Shown here in pieces: positions 21,038 through 33,041 of a stretch of DNA of 64,000 nucleotides. The position numbers and the translations under genes are program-made. Positions within the stretch are counted from its first letter, which is position 1, and each line of letters opens with the position of its first letter. Under the pieces are notes generated by a model. That model had not been told where the DNA came from and ran no database searches. It was given only the letters and a program-made list of their open reading frames with translations. Origin of the DNA: Staphylococcus argensis. Its GTDB lineage: Bacteria > Bacillota > Bacilli > Staphylococcales > Staphylococcaceae. Where the stretch lies: positions 1 to 64,000 of the forward strand of contig NZ_PPPX01000001.1 in assembly GCF_002902305.1 (NCBI RefSeq). Direction: 5' to 3'.

Positions 21038-21116
21038 TGTGGTCGCGCTTTTAGAGCGCTACATTTCGTCACGAAATGTATAGAGTGGGAGGGCAAAACT
21101 CAGTCCTATGACCACA
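21038..21116 (+). promoter_or_regulatory. Structured rplK leader (candidate r-protein autoregulation site)
   Basis: Outer stem TGTGGTC (21038-21044)/GACCACA (21110-21116) encloses GCGC/GCGC, ACATTTCGT/ACGAAATGT and GAGTGGGAGGG...ACTC. Position and shape suit a leader bound by ribosomal protein L1, the known autoregulator of L11-L1 operons; that link is inference. Confidence 0.6.
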
Positions 21117-21141
21117 TCACGATATCAAGGAGGTGCACATC

Positions 21142-21564
21142 GTGGCTAAAAAAGTAGAAAAAGTAGTTAAATTACAAATTCCTGCAGGTAAAGCAAACCC
21201 AGCACCACCAGTTGGTCCAGCATTAGGTCAAGCAGGTGTGAACATCATGGGATTCTGTAAGGAATTCAACGCACGTACGCAAGAGGACGCAGGATTAATT
21301 ATTCCGGTAGAAATTACAGTGTATGAAGACCGTTCATTCACATTCGTAACTAAGACACCACCTGCGCCAGTACTACTTAAAAAAGCAGCTGGAATTGAAA
21401 AAGGTTCAGGCGAACCTAACAAAAACAAAGTTGCTACAGTAACTAAAGATCAAGTACGCGAAATTGCTAACACTAAAATGCAAGACTTAAATGCAGCTAG
21501 TGAAGAAGCAGCTATGCGTATCGTTGAAGGTACTGCCCGTAGTATGGGTATCGTAGTAGAATAA
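21142..21564 (+). CDS. rplK: 50S ribosomal protein L11
   Basis: 140-residue L11 that forms the GTPase-associated stalk base with 23S rRNA. The proline-rich [17 protein letters not shown] motif is intact. GTG 21142 is preferred over GTG 21133, which overlaps the AAGGAGG ribosome site. It is followed by an unusual 337-base gap before rplA. Confidence 0.97.
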   Translation: MAKKVEKVVKLQIPAGKANPAPPVGPALGQAGVNIMGFCKEFNARTQEDAGLIIPVEITVYEDRSFTFVTKTPPAPVLLKKAAGIEKGSGEPNKNKVATVTKDQVREIANTKMQDLNAASEEAAMRIVEGTARSMGIVVE

Positions 21565-21901
21565 TTATTGAAATGAAATTGACATGAAGATAGAAGCAGA
21601 TGGCAGCTATCAGAAGAACACTATGCTTATTTGAAGGTATAGCGAAAGACACTAACCCGATACAATCACTTAGGTTAGCGCATAAGAACATAGCTTGTCG
21701 TCTGCTCTCAGATGTTTAAGAAGAAACACTGAACATCATCCGTTAGGCATGACCCTATATACGAAAGTTGTTCTTCTAGCGAACAACAACGAAACACACG
21801 TCATCCTAACTAGAATGTGACAATCAACTCACGATAGATTGATTGCTCATTCTCAAATGTGGGAGGAAATTCCGCTAAAACCACTAAAGGAGGAAAACGA
21901 A
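21565..21901 (+). ncRNA. Structured rplK-rplA intercistronic region
   Basis: No gene is visible in 337 bases, but three successive long hairpins are. First: AGCAGA...CAGCTAT (21595-21610) with ATAGCTTGTCGTCTGCT, with inner CTAACC/GGTTAG. Second: GTTAGGCATGAC (21742)/GTCATCCTAAC (21800) with inner GTTGTTC/GAACAAC. Third: 21813-21827 with 21839-21852. They may stabilise, process or regulate the L11-L1 mRNA. Confidence 0.55.
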
Positions 21902-22597
21902 ATGGCTAAAAAGAGTAAAAAGTATCAAGAAGTAGCTGAAAAAGTAGATCGCCAAAAGCACTACAGTGTTGAAGAAGCGATTGAATTAGCTAAAGAAACG
22001 AATATTGCTAACTTCGATGCATCAGTAGAAGTAGCGTTCCGTTTAGGTATTGATACACGTAAGAACGACCAACAAATCCGTGGCGCTGTTGTGCTTCCAA
22101 ACGGTACTGGTAAATCTCAACGTGTATTAGTATTCGCGAAAGGTGACAAAGCAACAGAAGCTGAAGAAGCAGGAGCAGATTTCGTAGGTGAATCTGAATA
22201 CGTAAGCAAGATCCAACAAGGTTGGTTCGACTTCGACGTAGTTGTTGCTACACCTGACATGATGGGCGAAGTTGGTAAACTAGGTCGCGTATTAGGACCT
22301 AAAGGCTTAATGCCAAACCCTAAAACAGGTACAGTAACTATGGATGTTAAAAAAGCCGTAGAAGAAATCAAAGCAGGTAAGGTTGAATACCGTGCTGAAA
22401 AAGCAGGTATCGTACATGCATCAATCGGTAAAGCATCATTCGACACTGATAAATTAGTTGAGAACTTTAGAACTTTACAAGATGTGTTAACTAAAGCGAA
22501 ACCATCTTCTTCTAAAGGTACTTACTTCAAATCAGTAAACGTTACAACAACTATGGGCCCTGGTATCAAAGTTGATACTTCAAGCTTCAAACTATAA
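21902..22597 (+). CDS. rplA: 50S ribosomal protein L1
   Basis: 231-residue L1, which builds the mobile stalk near the E site and represses its own operon in many bacteria. Conserved [16 protein letters not shown] and ASIGKASF segments are present. I chose ATG 21902 behind AAAGGAGGAAAAC; the longer frame from 21839 covers the third upstream hairpin and is not L1-like. Confidence 0.97.
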   Translation: MAKKSKKYQEVAEKVDRQKHYSVEEAIELAKETNIANFDASVEVAFRLGIDTRKNDQQIRGAVVLPNGTGKSQRVLVFAKGDKATEAEEAGADFVGESEYVSKIQQGWFDFDVVVATPDMMGEVGKLGRVLGPKGLMPNPKTGTVTMDVKKAVEEIKAGKVEYRAEKAGIVHASIGKASFDTDKLVENFRTLQDVLTKAKPSSSKGTYFKSVNVTTTMGPGIKVDTSSFKL

Positions 22598-22610
22598 TTA
22601 TAAATTGTCA

Positions 22611-22649
22611 CAACAGGCTAAAGTTTCCGCGCTTAGCCTGTTGTTTTTA
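22611..22649 (+). terminator. rplKA terminator
   Basis: CAACAGGCTAA/TTAGCCTGTTG followed by T5, 14 bases after rplA. Confidence 0.9.
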
Positions 22650-22678
22650 CGCTAAACACTTTTTTATGGAAATAGTTA

Positions 22679-22707
22679 TTGACAAAGTATATACGAACCG
22701 TTATATT
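22679..22707 (+). promoter_or_regulatory. rplJL promoter
   Basis: Consensus TTGACA (22679-22684), 17-bp spacer, TATATT (22702-22707), directly upstream of the L10 leader. Confidence 0.9.
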
Positions 22708-22723
22708 GGTTAATGTGATTATT

Positions 22724-22845
22724 TTACCTAAGACAGTAGGAGTTAGAAATAACTTAAAATTTATCCTACCGAGGCTAAAATTGACTTGAACGTGATTAAT
22801 GAAAGTTTCAAGCACTTTTTGCCGTGGGTAGAAAGTGCTTTTTTT
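22724..22845 (+). promoter_or_regulatory. L10 ribosomal leader
   Basis: CCTAAGACAGTAGGAG ... TATCCTACCGAGG matches the known L10(L12)4-binding leader of Bacillota. It is followed by a terminator hairpin AGCACTTT/AAAGTGCT with T7 (22811-22845). Excess L10-L12 complex would bind and stop transcription or translation of rplJL. Confidence 0.92.
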
Positions 22846-22909
22846 ATTGAGTTCACTACATAACTCAAGATAAAAAAGCACCAAAACTTTTAAAAATGGA
22901 GGTGTCTAA

Positions 22910-23419
22910 ATGTCTGCAATTATTGAAGCTAAAAAACAACATGTAACTGAGATTGCTGAACAATTGGAAAACTCAGTTTCAACTGTCTTCATCAACTACC
23001 GTGGATTAACTGTTGCAGAAGTAACTGAATTACGTAACCAATTACGTGAAGCAGGTGTTGAGTACAAAGTTTACAAAAACACTATGTTACGCCGTGCAGC
23101 AGAACAAGCTGGTATCGATGGTTTAGACGAATTCTTAGTAGGACCAACTGCTGTAGCGACATCAACTGAAGATGTTGTTGCACCAGCGAAAGTTATCGCA
23201 GGTTTCGCTAAAGAACACGACGCTATCGAAATTAAGACAGGTATCATGGATGGAAGCTTAATCTCAGCAGATGAAGTTAAAACTGTTGGTTCTTTACCAT
23301 CTCACGACGGTCTTGTATCTATGCTTCTTTCAGTATTACAAGCACCAGTACGCAACTTCGCTTATGCAGTTAAAGCTGTGGGTGAATCTCGCGAAGAAGA
23401 AGGAGAAAGCGCTGAATAA
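22910..23419 (+). CDS. rplJ: 50S ribosomal protein L10
   Basis: 169-residue L10, which anchors L7/L12 dimers to the ribosomal stalk. The N-terminal rRNA-binding domain and the C-terminal helix for L12 binding are present. ATG 22910 follows TGGAGGTG. Autoregulated through the leader at 22724-22845. A 92-base gap separates it from rplL. Confidence 0.97.
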   Translation: MSAIIEAKKQHVTEIAEQLENSVSTVFINYRGLTVAEVTELRNQLREAGVEYKVYKNTMLRRAAEQAGIDGLDEFLVGPTAVATSTEDVVAPAKVIAGFAKEHDAIEIKTGIMDGSLISADEVKTVGSLPSHDGLVSMLLSVLQAPVRNFAYAVKAVGESREEEGESAE

Positions 23420-23511
23420 TAGCGTTTCAAGCATAAACGTTTCAATTTAATCTAAGACGAAGAGACATATATCTTTTCGTGAAAAACTTTTAAAAATGGA
23501 GGAATAAAATA

Positions 23512-23880
23512 ATGGCTAATCAAGAACAAATCATTGAAGCAATTAAAGAAATGTCAGTATTAGAATTAAACGATTTAGTTAAAGCAATTGAAGAAGAATT
23601 TGGTGTAACTGCAGCAGCTCCAGTAGCAGCTGGCGGTGCAGCAGGTGGCGGCGACGCTGCAGAAGAAAAAACAGAATTTGATGTTGAATTAACTTCTGCT
23701 GGTTCTTCTAAGATCAAAGTTGTTAAAGCTGTTAAAGAAGCAACTGGCTTAGGATTAAAAGACGCTAAAGAATTAGTAGACGGCGCTCCTAAAGTAATCA
23801 AAGAAGCTTTACCTAAAGAAGAAGCTGAAAAACTTAAAGAACAATTAGAAGAAGTAGGTGCTTCAGTAGAATTAAAATAA
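23512..23880 (+). CDS. rplL: 50S ribosomal protein L7/L12
   Basis: 122 residues: N-terminal dimerisation helices, an Ala/Gly-rich hinge (about 36-52), and the C-terminal factor-binding domain ([16 protein letters not shown]). Recruits elongation factors G and Tu. ATG 23512 follows TGGAGG. A strong terminator lies at 24031. Confidence 0.98.
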   Translation: MANQEQIIEAIKEMSVLELNDLVKAIEEEFGVTAAAPVAAGGAAGGGDAAEEKTEFDVELTSAGSSKIKVVKAVKEATGLGLKDAKELVDGAPKVIKEALPKEEAEKLKEQLEEVGASVELK

Positions 23881-24030
23881 TTCTGCTGCCCTTACGTCTT
23901 CGAAATCTCCTAAGAGATTTTAAATACGTCTTAACAGAATTCGCAGAGTGCAGGCAAGGAATGCTTGCAAGCTGAGTAGTTCTACTCAATCTGAAACAAG
24001 AATATTTCTAGTCTGACACTTTGAGAAATG

Positions 24031-24060
24031 AAAACCCCGTTATTGAGATAACGGGGTTTT
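24031..24060 (+). terminator. rplJL terminator
   Basis: Perfect 13-bp stem AAAACCCCGTTAT/ATAACGGGGTTTT. The sequence from 23881 to 24030 also folds (AAATCTC/GAGATTT, GAGTAG/CTACTC) but holds no gene. Confidence 0.92.
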
Positions 24061-24105
24061 GTATTATTAGTAAACACTTGAGAAAGTACTAAAAGAGGTG
24101 CAACC

Positions 24106-24714
24106 ATGAGCCATTATTATGATGAACGTCCTGATGTGAAGAGCGACATCACTCATTTTACCTATACTTATAAACACTACAGTCTAAAGCTAGCAACGGA
24201 TTCTGGCGTCTTCTCGAAAGGGAAGATCGATTTCGGATCAGATCTGCTCGTCCGCACGTTTTTGAAAGATCATACACCTGGTCCGACGAAACGTATCGTA
24301 GATGTGGGGTGTGGCTATGGACCTATCGGGTTGATGTTTGCACAAGTCGCGCCACATGATTTAGTCACGCTCGTCGATGTGAATCAGCGTGCGCTTGAAC
24401 TCACGAAGAAGAATGCACAGGCTAACCAACTTGATAACGTAACCATACATTATAGTGATGGGCTTGCAGATATTGCTGATGAAAGCCAAGACTATGTCGT
24501 GACGAATCCGCCTATCCGTGCAGGTAAGTCGGTGGTCCATCGCATTCTCGAAGATGCGTTTCGTACGCTAGTGACAGATGGGGCATTATTTGTCGTGATT
24601 CAGAAGAAACAAGGAATGGCATCCGCTAAGAAGAAGATGGAAGCTGTATTTGGCAACGTCGAAGTACTTGACAAAAGCAAGGGTTATTATATATTAAAGA
24701 GCTCAAAAGGTTGA
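24106..24714 (+). CDS. Class I SAM-dependent methyltransferase, RsmC-like
   Basis: 202-residue methyltransferase. SAM-binding motif VDVGCGYGPIGL and the base-methylating motif VTNPPIRAG fit the RsmC/RlmG group that methylates guanine N2 in rRNA. The single-domain form is typical of Bacilli, where the gene (ybxB in Bacillus) always sits between rplL and rpoB. The specific rRNA target here is not shown. AGAGGTG precedes ATG 24106. Confidence 0.9.
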   Translation: MSHYYDERPDVKSDITHFTYTYKHYSLKLATDSGVFSKGKIDFGSDLLVRTFLKDHTPGPTKRIVDVGCGYGPIGLMFAQVAPHDLVTLVDVNQRALELTKKNAQANQLDNVTIHYSDGLADIADESQDYVVTNPPIRAGKSVVHRILEDAFRTLVTDGALFVVIQKKQGMASAKKKMEAVFGNVEVLDKSKGYYILKSSKG

Positions 24715-24817
24715 TTTAGACGCCTTGTTCTGATATAGTTATAGAATGTTAAAATTTATGTTCAATAAGTGTGTACTTTTACGTATAAAATAACAAAGTA
24801 AATTGCTAATAGGTTCA

Positions 24818-24857
24818 ACAGAAAATGGTGTCATCAGAAATGCTACCGTTTTCTTTT
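24818..24857 (+). promoter_or_regulatory. Possible attenuator upstream of rpoB
   Basis: AGAAAATGGT/ACCGTTTTCT hairpin followed by TTTTTG, between the methyltransferase gene and rpoB. It looks like a partial terminator that could set rpoBC expression relative to upstream genes. Read-through must occur unless a further promoter lies after it; I see none. Confidence 0.55.
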
Positions 24858-24919
24858 TGTCTAATCATGTTAGCAAAGATATTGAACGTGGACACACAAT
24901 TTTTGAGGGGTGAATCTGT

Positions 24920-27900
24920 TTGGCAGGTCAATTTGTCCAATATGGAAGACATCGTAAACGTAGAAACTACGCAAGAATATCAGAGGTACTCGAACTACCT
25001 AACTTAATCGAAATCCAAACGAAATCTTATGATTGGTTCTTACAAGAAGGGTTACTTGAAATGTTCCGCGACATTTCACCAATCGAAGACTTTACAGGTA
25101 ATCTATCTCTCGAATTCGTAGATTATCGTCTTGGAGAACCTAAATACAATTTAGAAGAATCTAAGAACCGTGATGCAACATATGCCGCACCTCTTCGTGT
25201 TAAAGTGCGCTTGATTATCAAAGAAACAGGCGAAGTGAAAGAGCAAGAAGTCTTCATGGGTGACTTCCCATTAATGACAGATACAGGTACGTTTATCATC
25301 AACGGTGCTGAACGTGTTATCGTATCTCAACTTGTTCGTTCACCATCTGTTTACTTTAATGAGAAGATTGATAAGAATGGACGCACAAACTACGATGCGA
25401 CAATCATTCCTAACCGTGGTGCTTGGTTAGAGTATGAAACAGACGCGAAAGATGTCGTATACGTGCGTATCGACAGAACGAGAAAGCTTCCATTGACAGT
25501 ACTATTACGTGCTATTGGTTTCTCATCCGACCAAGAAATTATCGATTTACTTGGCGATAGTGAATACTTACGTAACACTTTAGAGAAAGATGGTACTGAG
25601 AACACAGACCAAGCGTTACTCGAAATTTATGAACGTTTACGCCCAGGTGAACCACCTACAGTTGAAAATGCTAAGAGTCTTCTTTACTCACGTTTCTTCG
25701 ATCCGAAACGTTATGACTTAGCAAGCGTAGGACGTTATAAAGCTAACAAGAAATTACATTTAAAACACCGTTTATTTAATCAAAAATTAGCAGAACCTAT
25801 CGTAGATACTGAATCTGGCGAAATCGTAGCAGAAGAAGGCACTGTCGTAGATCGTCGTAAATTAGAAGAAATTATGGACGTTCTTGAATCTAACGCGAAC
25901 AGTGAAGTTTACGATTTAGAAGATAGTATCGTAGATGAACCAGTAGAAATTCAATCTATCAAAGTCTACGTACCTAATGACGAAGAAGGTCGTACTACAA
26001 CATTGATCGGTAATGCGTTCCCTGATGCAGAAGTGAAATGCATTACACCAGCTGACATCATTTCATCAATGTCATACTTCTTCAACTTATTAAATGGTAT
26101 TGGTTTCACTGACGATATCGACCACTTAGGTAACCGTCGTCTACGTTCAGTAGGTGAATTACTACAGAACCAATTCCGTATCGGTTTATCAAGAATGGAA
26201 CGTGTTGTACGTGAAAGAATGTCAATCCAAGATACAGATTCAATCACTCCACAACAACTCATCAACATTCGTCCAGTGATTGCATCTATCAAAGAATTCT
26301 TTGGTAGCTCTCAATTATCACAATTCATGGACCAAGCCAACCCATTAGCTGAGTTGACGCATAAACGTCGTCTTTCTGCTTTAGGACCTGGTGGTTTAAC
26401 TCGTGAACGTGCACAAATGGAAGTACGTGACGTACACTATTCTCACTATGGTCGTATGTGTCCAATCGAGACACCAGAGGGACCAAACATCGGTTTGATC
26501 AACTCATTATCCAGCTATGCACGTGTGAATGAGTTTGGTTTCATTGAAACACCATACCGTAAAGTAGATATTGAAAAGAATGCGATTACTGATCAAATCG
26601 ACTACCTTACTGCTGATGAAGAAGATAGCTATGTAGTGGCACAAGCGAACTCACGTACAGACGAAGAAGGTCGCTTCTTAGACGATGAAGTTGTTTGTCG
26701 TTTCCGCGGTAACAACACTGTTATGGCGAAAGAAAAAATGGACTACATGGACGTATCTCCTAAACAAGTTGTTTCAGCAGCTACAGCATGTATCCCATTC
26801 TTAGAGAACGACGACTCTAACCGTGCATTAATGGGTGCGAACATGCAACGTCAAGCGGTACCATTGATGAACCCTGAATCACCATTTGTTGGTACAGGTA
26901 TGGAACACGTTGCTGCGCGTGACTCTGGTGCTGCAGTTATCGCAAGACACAGAGGTCGTGTAGAACATGTTGAATCTAACCAAGTTCTTGTTCGTCGTTT
27001 AATCGAAGAAGACGGTCAAGAATACGAAGGCGAAGTAGACCGCTATCCATTAGCGAAATTTAAACGTTCAAACTCAGGTACTTGTTATAACCAACGTCCA
27101 ATTATCTCTACTGGAGATATCGTAGACAAAGGTGAAATCTTAGCTGACGGTCCATCTATGGAACTCGGTGAAATGGCGCTTGGACGTAACGTCGTTGTAG
27201 GTTTCATGACTTGGGACGGTTATAACTACGAGGACGCCGTAATCATGAGTGAACGTTTAGTTAAAGATGACGTTTACACTTCTATCCACATTGAGGAATA
27301 TGAATCTGAAGCACGCGATACGAAACTCGGACCCGAAGAGATCACTCGTGACATTCCAAACGTTTCAGAGAATGCACTTAAGAATCTCGACGAACGCGGT
27401 ATCGTTTATGTTGGTGCAGAAGTTAAAGACGGAGATATCTTAGTAGGTAAAGTAACGCCTAAAGGTGTGACTGAACTTACTGCCGAAGAGCGTTTATTAC
27501 ACGCTATCTTTGGTGAGAAAGCACGTGAAGTTCGCGATACTTCATTACGTGTACCACACGGTGCAGGCGGTATCGTGTTAGATGTTAAAGTCTTTAACCG
27601 CGAAGAAGGAGATGACACATTATCTCCAGGTGTTAACCAACTCGTACGTGTTTATATCGTTCAGAAACGTAAGATTCACGTAGGTGACAAGATGTGTGGT
27701 CGTCACGGTAACAAAGGTGTTATTTCTAAGATTGTTCCTGAAGAAGATATGCCTTACTTACCTGATGGTCGTCCTATTGACATCATGTTAAACCCACTCG
27801 GTGTACCATCACGTATGAATATCGGACAAGTATTAGAGCTGCACTTAGGTATGGCTGCTAAGAACTTAGGTATTCACGTTGCTTCACCAGTATTTGATGG

Positions 27901-28465
27901 TGCGAACGACGATGACGTATGGTCAACAATCGAAGAAGCAGGTATGGCACGTGACGGTAAGACAGTGCTTTACGACGGTCGTACAGGTGAACCGTTCGAC
28001 AACCGTATCTCTGTCGGGGTTATGTACATGCTTAAACTTGCTCACATGGTAGACGACAAACTCCATGCTCGTTCTACTGGACCTTACTCACTCGTTACGC
28101 AACAACCACTCGGTGGTAAAGCTCAATTCGGTGGTCAACGCTTTGGTGAAATGGAGGTATGGGCACTTGAAGCATACGGTGCTGCTTATACACTCCAAGA
28201 AATCTTAACTTACAAATCAGATGACACAGTAGGCCGTGTTAAAACGTACGAGTCTATTGTAAAAGGTGAGAACATCACTAAACCAAGCGTTCCTGAATCA
28301 TTCCGCGTATTGATGAAAGAATTACAAAGTTTAGGTCTTGATGTTAAGATTATGGATGAACAGAATAATGAAATCGACATGCATGACAACGAAGATGAAG
28401 AAGTTGCTGAACGCAAAGTCGATTTACAACAAAAATCTGCTCCAGAATCTCAAAAACCTGATTAA
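24920..28465 (+). CDS. rpoB: RNA polymerase subunit beta
   Basis: 1181 residues, full length. TTG 24920 follows GAGGGG. The rifampicin pocket ([17 protein letters not shown] and [11 protein letters not shown]) shows the sensitive-type Ser, Gln, Asp, His and Ser residues at the usual resistance positions. Conserved catalytic-region segments include [15 protein letters not shown]. The acidic C-terminal tail is genus-typical. Followed by rpoC after 180 bases. Confidence 0.99.
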   Translation: MAGQFVQYGRHRKRRNYARISEVLELPNLIEIQTKSYDWFLQEGLLEMFRDISPIEDFTGNLSLEFVDYRLGEPKYNLEESKNRDATYAAPLRVKVRLIIKETGEVKEQEVFMGDFPLMTDTGTFIINGAERVIVSQLVRSPSVYFNEKIDKNGRTNYDATIIPNRGAWLEYETDAKDVVYVRIDRTRKLPLTVLLRAIGFSSDQEIIDLLGDSEYLRNTLEKDGTENTDQALLEIYERLRPGEPPTVENAKSLLYSRFFDPKRYDLASVGRYKANKKLHLKHRLFNQKLAEPIVDTESGEIVAEEGTVVDRRKLEEIMDVLESNANSEVYDLEDSIVDEPVEIQSIKVYVPNDEEGRTTTLIGNAFPDAEVKCITPADIISSMSYFFNLLNGIGFTDDIDHLGNRRLRSVGELLQNQFRIGLSRMERVVRERMSIQDTDSITPQQLINIRPVIASIKEFFGSSQLSQFMDQANPLAELTHKRRLSALGPGGLTRERAQMEVRDVHYSHYGRMCPIETPEGPNIGLINSLSSYARVNEFGFIETPYRKVDIEKNAITDQIDYLTADEEDSYVVAQANSRTDEEGRFLDDEVVCRFRGNNTVMAKEKMDYMDVSPKQVVSAATACIPFLENDDSNRALMGANMQRQAVPLMNPESPFVGTGMEHVAARDSGAAVIARHRGRVEHVESNQVLVRRLIEEDGQEYEGEVDRYPLAKFKRSNSGTCYNQRPIISTGDIVDKGEILADGPSMELGEMALGRNVVVGFMTWDGYNYEDAVIMSERLVKDDVYTSIHIEEYESEARDTKLGPEEITRDIPNVSENALKNLDERGIVYVGAEVKDGDILVGKVTPKGVTELTAEERLLHAIFGEKAREVRDTSLRVPHGAGGIVLDVKVFNREEGDDTLSPGVNQLVRVYIVQKRKIHVGDKMCGRHGNKGVISKIVPEEDMPYLPDGRPIDIMLNPLGVPSRMNIGQVLELHLGMAAKNLGIHVASPVFDGANDDDVWSTIEEAGMARDGKTVLYDGRTGEPFDNRISVGVMYMLKLAHMVDDKLHARSTGPYSLVTQQPLGGKAQFGGQRFGEMEVWALEAYGAAYTLQEILTYKSDDTVGRVKTYESIVKGENITKPSVPESFRVLMKELQSLGLDVKIMDEQNNEIDMHDNEDEEVAERKVDLQQKSAPESQKPD

Positions 28466-28645
28466 TTGTCACTTAAATAAGTTAAAGCAAGCTTCATTAA
28501 CTAACCCATTTACGTTAGAGATGGCAAGACTGATGTAACTCCATCACTTGCTGCTCTAACGCATAAGGTTAGAAATGTATGCTCCGAGATAAATGAGGAA
28601 TCAATCAATTTGCACAGCTAATCTATATTGAAGGAGGTAGGCTCC

Positions 28646-31600
28646 TTGATTGATGTAAATAATTTCCATTACATGAAAATAGGACTTGCTTCACCTGAAA
28701 AGATTCGTTCTTGGTCATTCGGTGAAGTCAAAAAGCCAGAAACAATTAACTATCGTACTTTAAAACCAGAAAAAGATGGTCTATTCTGTGAGCGAATCTT
28801 CGGACCTACGAAAGACTGGGAATGTAGTTGTGGTAAGTACAAACGTGTACGCTACAAAGGTATGGTATGTGACCGCTGTGGTGTAGAAGTAACGAAATCT
28901 AAAGTTCGTCGTGAAAGAATGGGTCACATTGAACTTGCAGCACCTGTATCACATATTTGGTACTTCAAAGGTATCCCAAGTCGCATGGGTCTATTATTAG
29001 ATATGTCTCCACGTGCGCTTGAAGAAGTCATCTACTTTGCTTCTTACGTGGTAGTAGATCCAGGCCCAACTGGTTTAGAGAAGAAATCATTGCTCTCTGA
29101 GGCGGAGTACAGAGAATACTACGATAAATATCCAGGTCAATTCGTTGCGAAGATGGGTGCTGAAGGTATCCAAGATCTTCTTGACGAAATTGATTTAGAC
29201 GGTGAACTTAAAGCGTTACGTGACGAGTTAGAATCAGCTACAGGTCAACGTTTAACTCGTGCGATCAAACGTCTTGAAGTCGTTGAATCATTCAGAAACT
29301 CAGGTAATAATCCTGCATGGATGATCTTAGATGTGCTTCCAATTATCCCACCTGAAATTCGTCCAATGGTTCAATTAGATGGTGGTCGTTTCGCAACAAG
29401 TGACTTGAACGATTTATATCGTCGTGTCATCAACCGTAACAACCGTTTGAAACGCCTATTAGACTTAGGTGCGCCTGGCATTATCGTTCAGAACGAGAAA
29501 CGTATGTTACAAGAAGCTGTCGACGCGCTCATCGATAATGGTCGTCGTGGTCGTCCAGTAACTGGTCCAGGTAACCGTCCATTGAAATCACTTTCTCATA
29601 TGCTTAAAGGTAAGCAAGGACGTTTCCGTCAGAACTTGCTCGGTAAACGTGTAGACTACTCAGGTCGTTCTGTTATCGCAGTAGGACCAAGTCTTAAGAT
29701 GTATCAATGTGGTCTACCGAAAGAAATGGCGCTTGAACTCTTCAAACCATTCGTGATGAAAGAGCTTGTTCAACGCGAAATCGCAACAAATATTAAAAAT
29801 GCTAAAAGTAAAATTGAACGCATGGATGATGAAGTATGGGATGTACTTGAAGACGTTATCAAAGAACACCCAGTGCTCTTAAACCGTGCGCCAACATTAC
29901 ACAGACTAGGTATCCAAGCGTTCGAACCTACATTAGTTGAAGGTCGTGCGATCCGTCTTCACCCACTCGCAACTACAGCTTATAACGCTGACTTCGACGG
30001 TGACCAAATGGCGGTTCACGTTCCATTATCTAAAGAAGCACAAGCCGAAGCACGTATGCTCATGCTTGCTGCTCAGAACATCCTAAACCCTAAAGATGGT
30101 AAACCAGTTGTTACACCATCTCAAGACATGGTATTAGGTAACTATTACATTACGTTAGAACGTAAAGAAGCAGTGAATACAGGTCAAATCTTTAATGACG
30201 CTAATGAAGTACTTAAAGCTTATGCTAACGGTTATGTACATCTACATTCACGTATCGGTGTACACGCTAGCTCATTCAACAACCCAACATTCACTGAAGA
30301 ACAGAATAGAAAGATCTTAACTACAACAGTAGGTAAGATTATCTTTAACGAAATCATTCCAGATTCATTTGCCTACATTAACGAACCAAGTCAAGAGAAC
30401 CTCGAAGTACGTACACCAGATAAATACTTCGTAGATCCAGCTCAACTTGGCGAAGGCGGATTGAAAGAATACTTCGATGATAAAGAACTCGTTGAACCAT
30501 TCAACAAGAGCTTCTTAGGTAACATCATCGCTGAAGTCTTCAATCGTTTCAGCATCACAGATACTTCTATGATGCTTGACCGTATGAAAGACCTCGGTTT
30601 CAAATTCTCTTCTAAAGCAGGTATTACTGTCGGTGTATCTGACATCGTGGTACTTCCTGACAAACAAGTGATCTTAGACGAAAGTGAAGCATTAGTTGAA
30701 CGTGTGACTAAGCAATACAACCGTGGTTTAATTACTGAAGATGAACGTTATAACGCCGTAGTCGAAATTTGGACAAATGCCAAAGACAAGATCCAAGGCG
30801 AATTGATGCAATCACTTGAAAAAACAAACCCTATCTTCATGATGAGTGATTCTGGTGCCCGTGGTAACGCATCTAACTTCACTCAGCTTGCAGGTATGCG
30901 TGGTCTGATGGCAGCACCATCTGGTAAGATCATCGAATTACCTATCACGTCATCATTCCGTGAAGGTTTAACCGTATTAGAATACTTCATTTCTACACAC
31001 GGTGCGCGTAAAGGTCTTGCCGATACAGCGCTTAAGACTGCCGACTCAGGTTACCTCACTCGTCGTCTCGTTGACGTTGCTCAAGACGTTATCGTGCGCG
31101 AAGAAGATTGTGGTACTGACCGTGGTCTCCTCGTTTCAGATATCAAAGAAGGTACTGAAATGATTGAACCATTCGTTGAACGTATTGAAGGACGTTATTC
31201 TAAAGAAACAGTTCGTCATCCAGAAACGGATGAAATCTTAGTTCACCCTGACGAACTCATCACTTCTGATTTAGCTAAGAAGATTGTTGATGCAGGTATC
31301 ACTGAAATGTACATCCGCTCAGCATTCACTTGTAATACACGCCACGGTGTATGTGAACGTTGTTATGGTAAAAACCTTGCAACAGGTGAAAAAGTTGAAG
31401 TCGGAGAAGCAGTGGGTACAATCGCTGCACAATCCATCGGTGAACCAGGTACACAGCTTACAATGCGTACATTCCACACTGGTGGGGTAGCAGGTAGTGA
31501 CATCACTCAAGGTTTACCTCGTATCCAAGAGATCTTCGAAGCGCGTAATCCTAAAGGTCAAGCTGTGATTACAGAAATCGAAGGTGTCGTTGAAGAAATT

Positions 31601-32269
31601 AAACTTGCGAAAGACCGTCAACAAGAAATCGTGATCAAAGGTGCTAACGAAACAAGAAGCTATCTCGCTTCAGGTACTTCAAGATTGAAAGTTGAAGAAG
31701 GTCAAGAAGTAGCTCGTGGTGAAGTATTAACAGAAGGTTCTATCGAGCCTAAACACTACCTCTCCGTAGCAGGTCTTAACGCTACTGAAAGCTACTTACT
31801 TAAAGAAGTTCAAAAAGTTTATCGTATGCAAGGTGTTGAAATCGACGACAAACACGTTGAAGTTATGGTACGTCAAATGTTACGTAAAGTTCGTATTATC
31901 GAAGCAGGTGACACAGGATTATTACCAGGCTCACTTGTCGACATTCACAACTTTACTGACGCAAACCGTGCAGCATTCCAAGAACGTAAACGTCCAGCAA
32001 CAGCTAAACCAGTACTTCTCGGTATTACGAAAGCATCTCTTGAAACTGAAAGCTTCTTATCAGCAGCTTCATTCCAAGAAACAACTCGTGTACTTACAGA
32101 TGCGGCAATCAAAGGTAAACGTGATAACTTACTCGGCTTGAAAGAGAACGTTATCATCGGTAAATTGATTCCAGCTGGTACAGGTATGAGACGTTACAGT
32201 GACGTTCATTACGATAAGACTTTATCTGAAGCTGACATGACAAGTGAAGATGTTCAATTCACTGAATAA
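28646..32269 (+). CDS. rpoC: RNA polymerase subunit beta'
   Basis: 1207 residues. The zinc ribbon CSCG...CDRCG is near the N-terminus, and the catalytic magnesium loop [12 protein letters not shown] is intact. The second zinc site (CGTDRG, then [11 protein letters not shown]) is present. I chose TTG 28646 (start of [13 protein letters not shown], read as Met) with AAGGAGG eight bases upstream; TTG 28628 lies before that site. Confidence 0.98.
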   Translation: MIDVNNFHYMKIGLASPEKIRSWSFGEVKKPETINYRTLKPEKDGLFCERIFGPTKDWECSCGKYKRVRYKGMVCDRCGVEVTKSKVRRERMGHIELAAPVSHIWYFKGIPSRMGLLLDMSPRALEEVIYFASYVVVDPGPTGLEKKSLLSEAEYREYYDKYPGQFVAKMGAEGIQDLLDEIDLDGELKALRDELESATGQRLTRAIKRLEVVESFRNSGNNPAWMILDVLPIIPPEIRPMVQLDGGRFATSDLNDLYRRVINRNNRLKRLLDLGAPGIIVQNEKRMLQEAVDALIDNGRRGRPVTGPGNRPLKSLSHMLKGKQGRFRQNLLGKRVDYSGRSVIAVGPSLKMYQCGLPKEMALELFKPFVMKELVQREIATNIKNAKSKIERMDDEVWDVLEDVIKEHPVLLNRAPTLHRLGIQAFEPTLVEGRAIRLHPLATTAYNADFDGDQMAVHVPLSKEAQAEARMLMLAAQNILNPKDGKPVVTPSQDMVLGNYYITLERKEAVNTGQIFNDANEVLKAYANGYVHLHSRIGVHASSFNNPTFTEEQNRKILTTTVGKIIFNEIIPDSFAYINEPSQENLEVRTPDKYFVDPAQLGEGGLKEYFDDKELVEPFNKSFLGNIIAEVFNRFSITDTSMMLDRMKDLGFKFSSKAGITVGVSDIVVLPDKQVILDESEALVERVTKQYNRGLITEDERYNAVVEIWTNAKDKIQGELMQSLEKTNPIFMMSDSGARGNASNFTQLAGMRGLMAAPSGKIIELPITSSFREGLTVLEYFISTHGARKGLADTALKTADSGYLTRRLVDVAQDVIVREEDCGTDRGLLVSDIKEGTEMIEPFVERIEGRYSKETVRHPETDEILVHPDELITSDLAKKIVDAGITEMYIRSAFTCNTRHGVCERCYGKNLATGEKVEVGEAVGTIAAQSIGEPGTQLTMRTFHTGGVAGSDITQGLPRIQEIFEARNPKGQAVITEIEGVVEEIKLAKDRQQEIVIKGANETRSYLASGTSRLKVEEGQEVARGEVLTEGSIEPKHYLSVAGLNATESYLLKEVQKVYRMQGVEIDDKHVEVMVRQMLRKVRIIEAGDTGLLPGSLVDIHNFTDANRAAFQERKRPATAKPVLLGITKASLETESFLSAASFQETTRVLTDAAIKGKRDNLLGLKENVIIGKLIPAGTGMRRYSDVHYDKTLSEADMTSEDVQFTE

Positions 32270-32280
32270 GATATAAGACA

Positions 32281-32314
32281 AAGCAGCAGCCCGTAGATGG
32301 GTTGCTGCTTTTTT
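32281..32314 (+). terminator. rpoBC terminator
   Basis: AAGCAGCAGCCC/GGGTTGCTGCTT followed by T4, 12 bases after rpoC. Confidence 0.92.
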
Positions 32315-32346
32315 ACATTCAAGAAGATTTGCGTATATATGAGAAA

Positions 32347-32377
32347 AGCGAAAGGCCTCAATTTCGAACCTTTCGCT
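32347..32377 (-). terminator. Terminator of HAD phosphatase gene
   Basis: AGCGAAAGG/CCTTTCGCT hairpin. Read on the minus strand it lies just beyond the HAD stop codon and ends in TTTTC. Confidence 0.75.
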
Positions 32378-32393
32378 TTCATCACTTTTAATA

Positions 32394-33041
32394 CTATTTA
32401 ATTTCTGTCAGTAAATCGTTCACATTATGGATGATAAATGTAGGATTTTGACTCATCAATTCACGAGAAGAGTGTGAGCCCCAAGTTACGGCACAAGAAG
32501 CAATATCTGCAGCTTTAGCCATTTGAATGTCAAAGATAGCATCGCCGATATAAATTGTTTTCATCTTATTCAACTGATGTGCACGAGCGATATAGTTCAC
32601 ACCTTCTGGATCAGGCTTATAATTATCCACCTTGTCTGAACCTACTACTTCTGTGAAATAGTCTTTAATACCTAATATCGTTAAGTTTCGATCAATCACT
32701 TCGCTATGTTTACTAGATACCATAAACATTTTAATACCTTGATTACGTAATTTGATTAAGATCTCTTCGATGCCTGGGAATAGCGTCAAATATTTATTTT
32801 CCACATTTTTGTATTCTGCTCTGAAATCTTCTATGAGTTGAGAGAGTGCTTCTTCACTTAATTGTTGTTCGCTCATTTCTGGAAAGCTTTTTTCGATAGG
32901 AATACCCATGTAGTGTTGAATCGTCGTCTTACTAGGAATGTTGAGGTTATGCTTCTTAAAAGCATGTTGCGTAGCGATAACACCGCATTGACTTGAGTCA
33001 GCGATCGTTCCGTCGAAGTCGAAAATGTAGTTTTTATACAT
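32394..33041 (-). CDS. HAD-superfamily hydrolase, phosphoglycolate phosphatase-like
   Basis: 215 residues with the HAD motifs DFDGT (nucleophile Asp near residue 8), MVSSK, and GDAIFDIQMAKAA. The helical cap between motifs I and II is of the Gph/PpaX type, so it probably dephosphorylates a small phosphorylated metabolite. I chose ATG 33041 with AAGGAG upstream; the frame back to 33104 includes that site. It stands alone between rpoC and the L7Ae-like gene on the other strand. Confidence 0.85.
   Translation of the reverse strand: MYKNYIFDFDGTIADSSQCGVIATQHAFKKHNLNIPSKTTIQHYMGIPIEKSFPEMSEQQLSEEALSQLIEDFRAEYKNVENKYLTLFPGIEEILIKLRNQGIKMFMVSSKHSEVIDRNLTILGIKDYFTEVVGSDKVDNYKPDPEGVNYIARAHQLNKMKTIYIGDAIFDIQMAKAADIASCAVTWGSHSSRELMSQNPTFIIHNVNDLLTEIK

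Noticed and set aside
25966-26400. Rifampicin resistance change in rpoB
   Set aside because: The resistance-determining residues read as the sensitive type, so no resistance is claimed.
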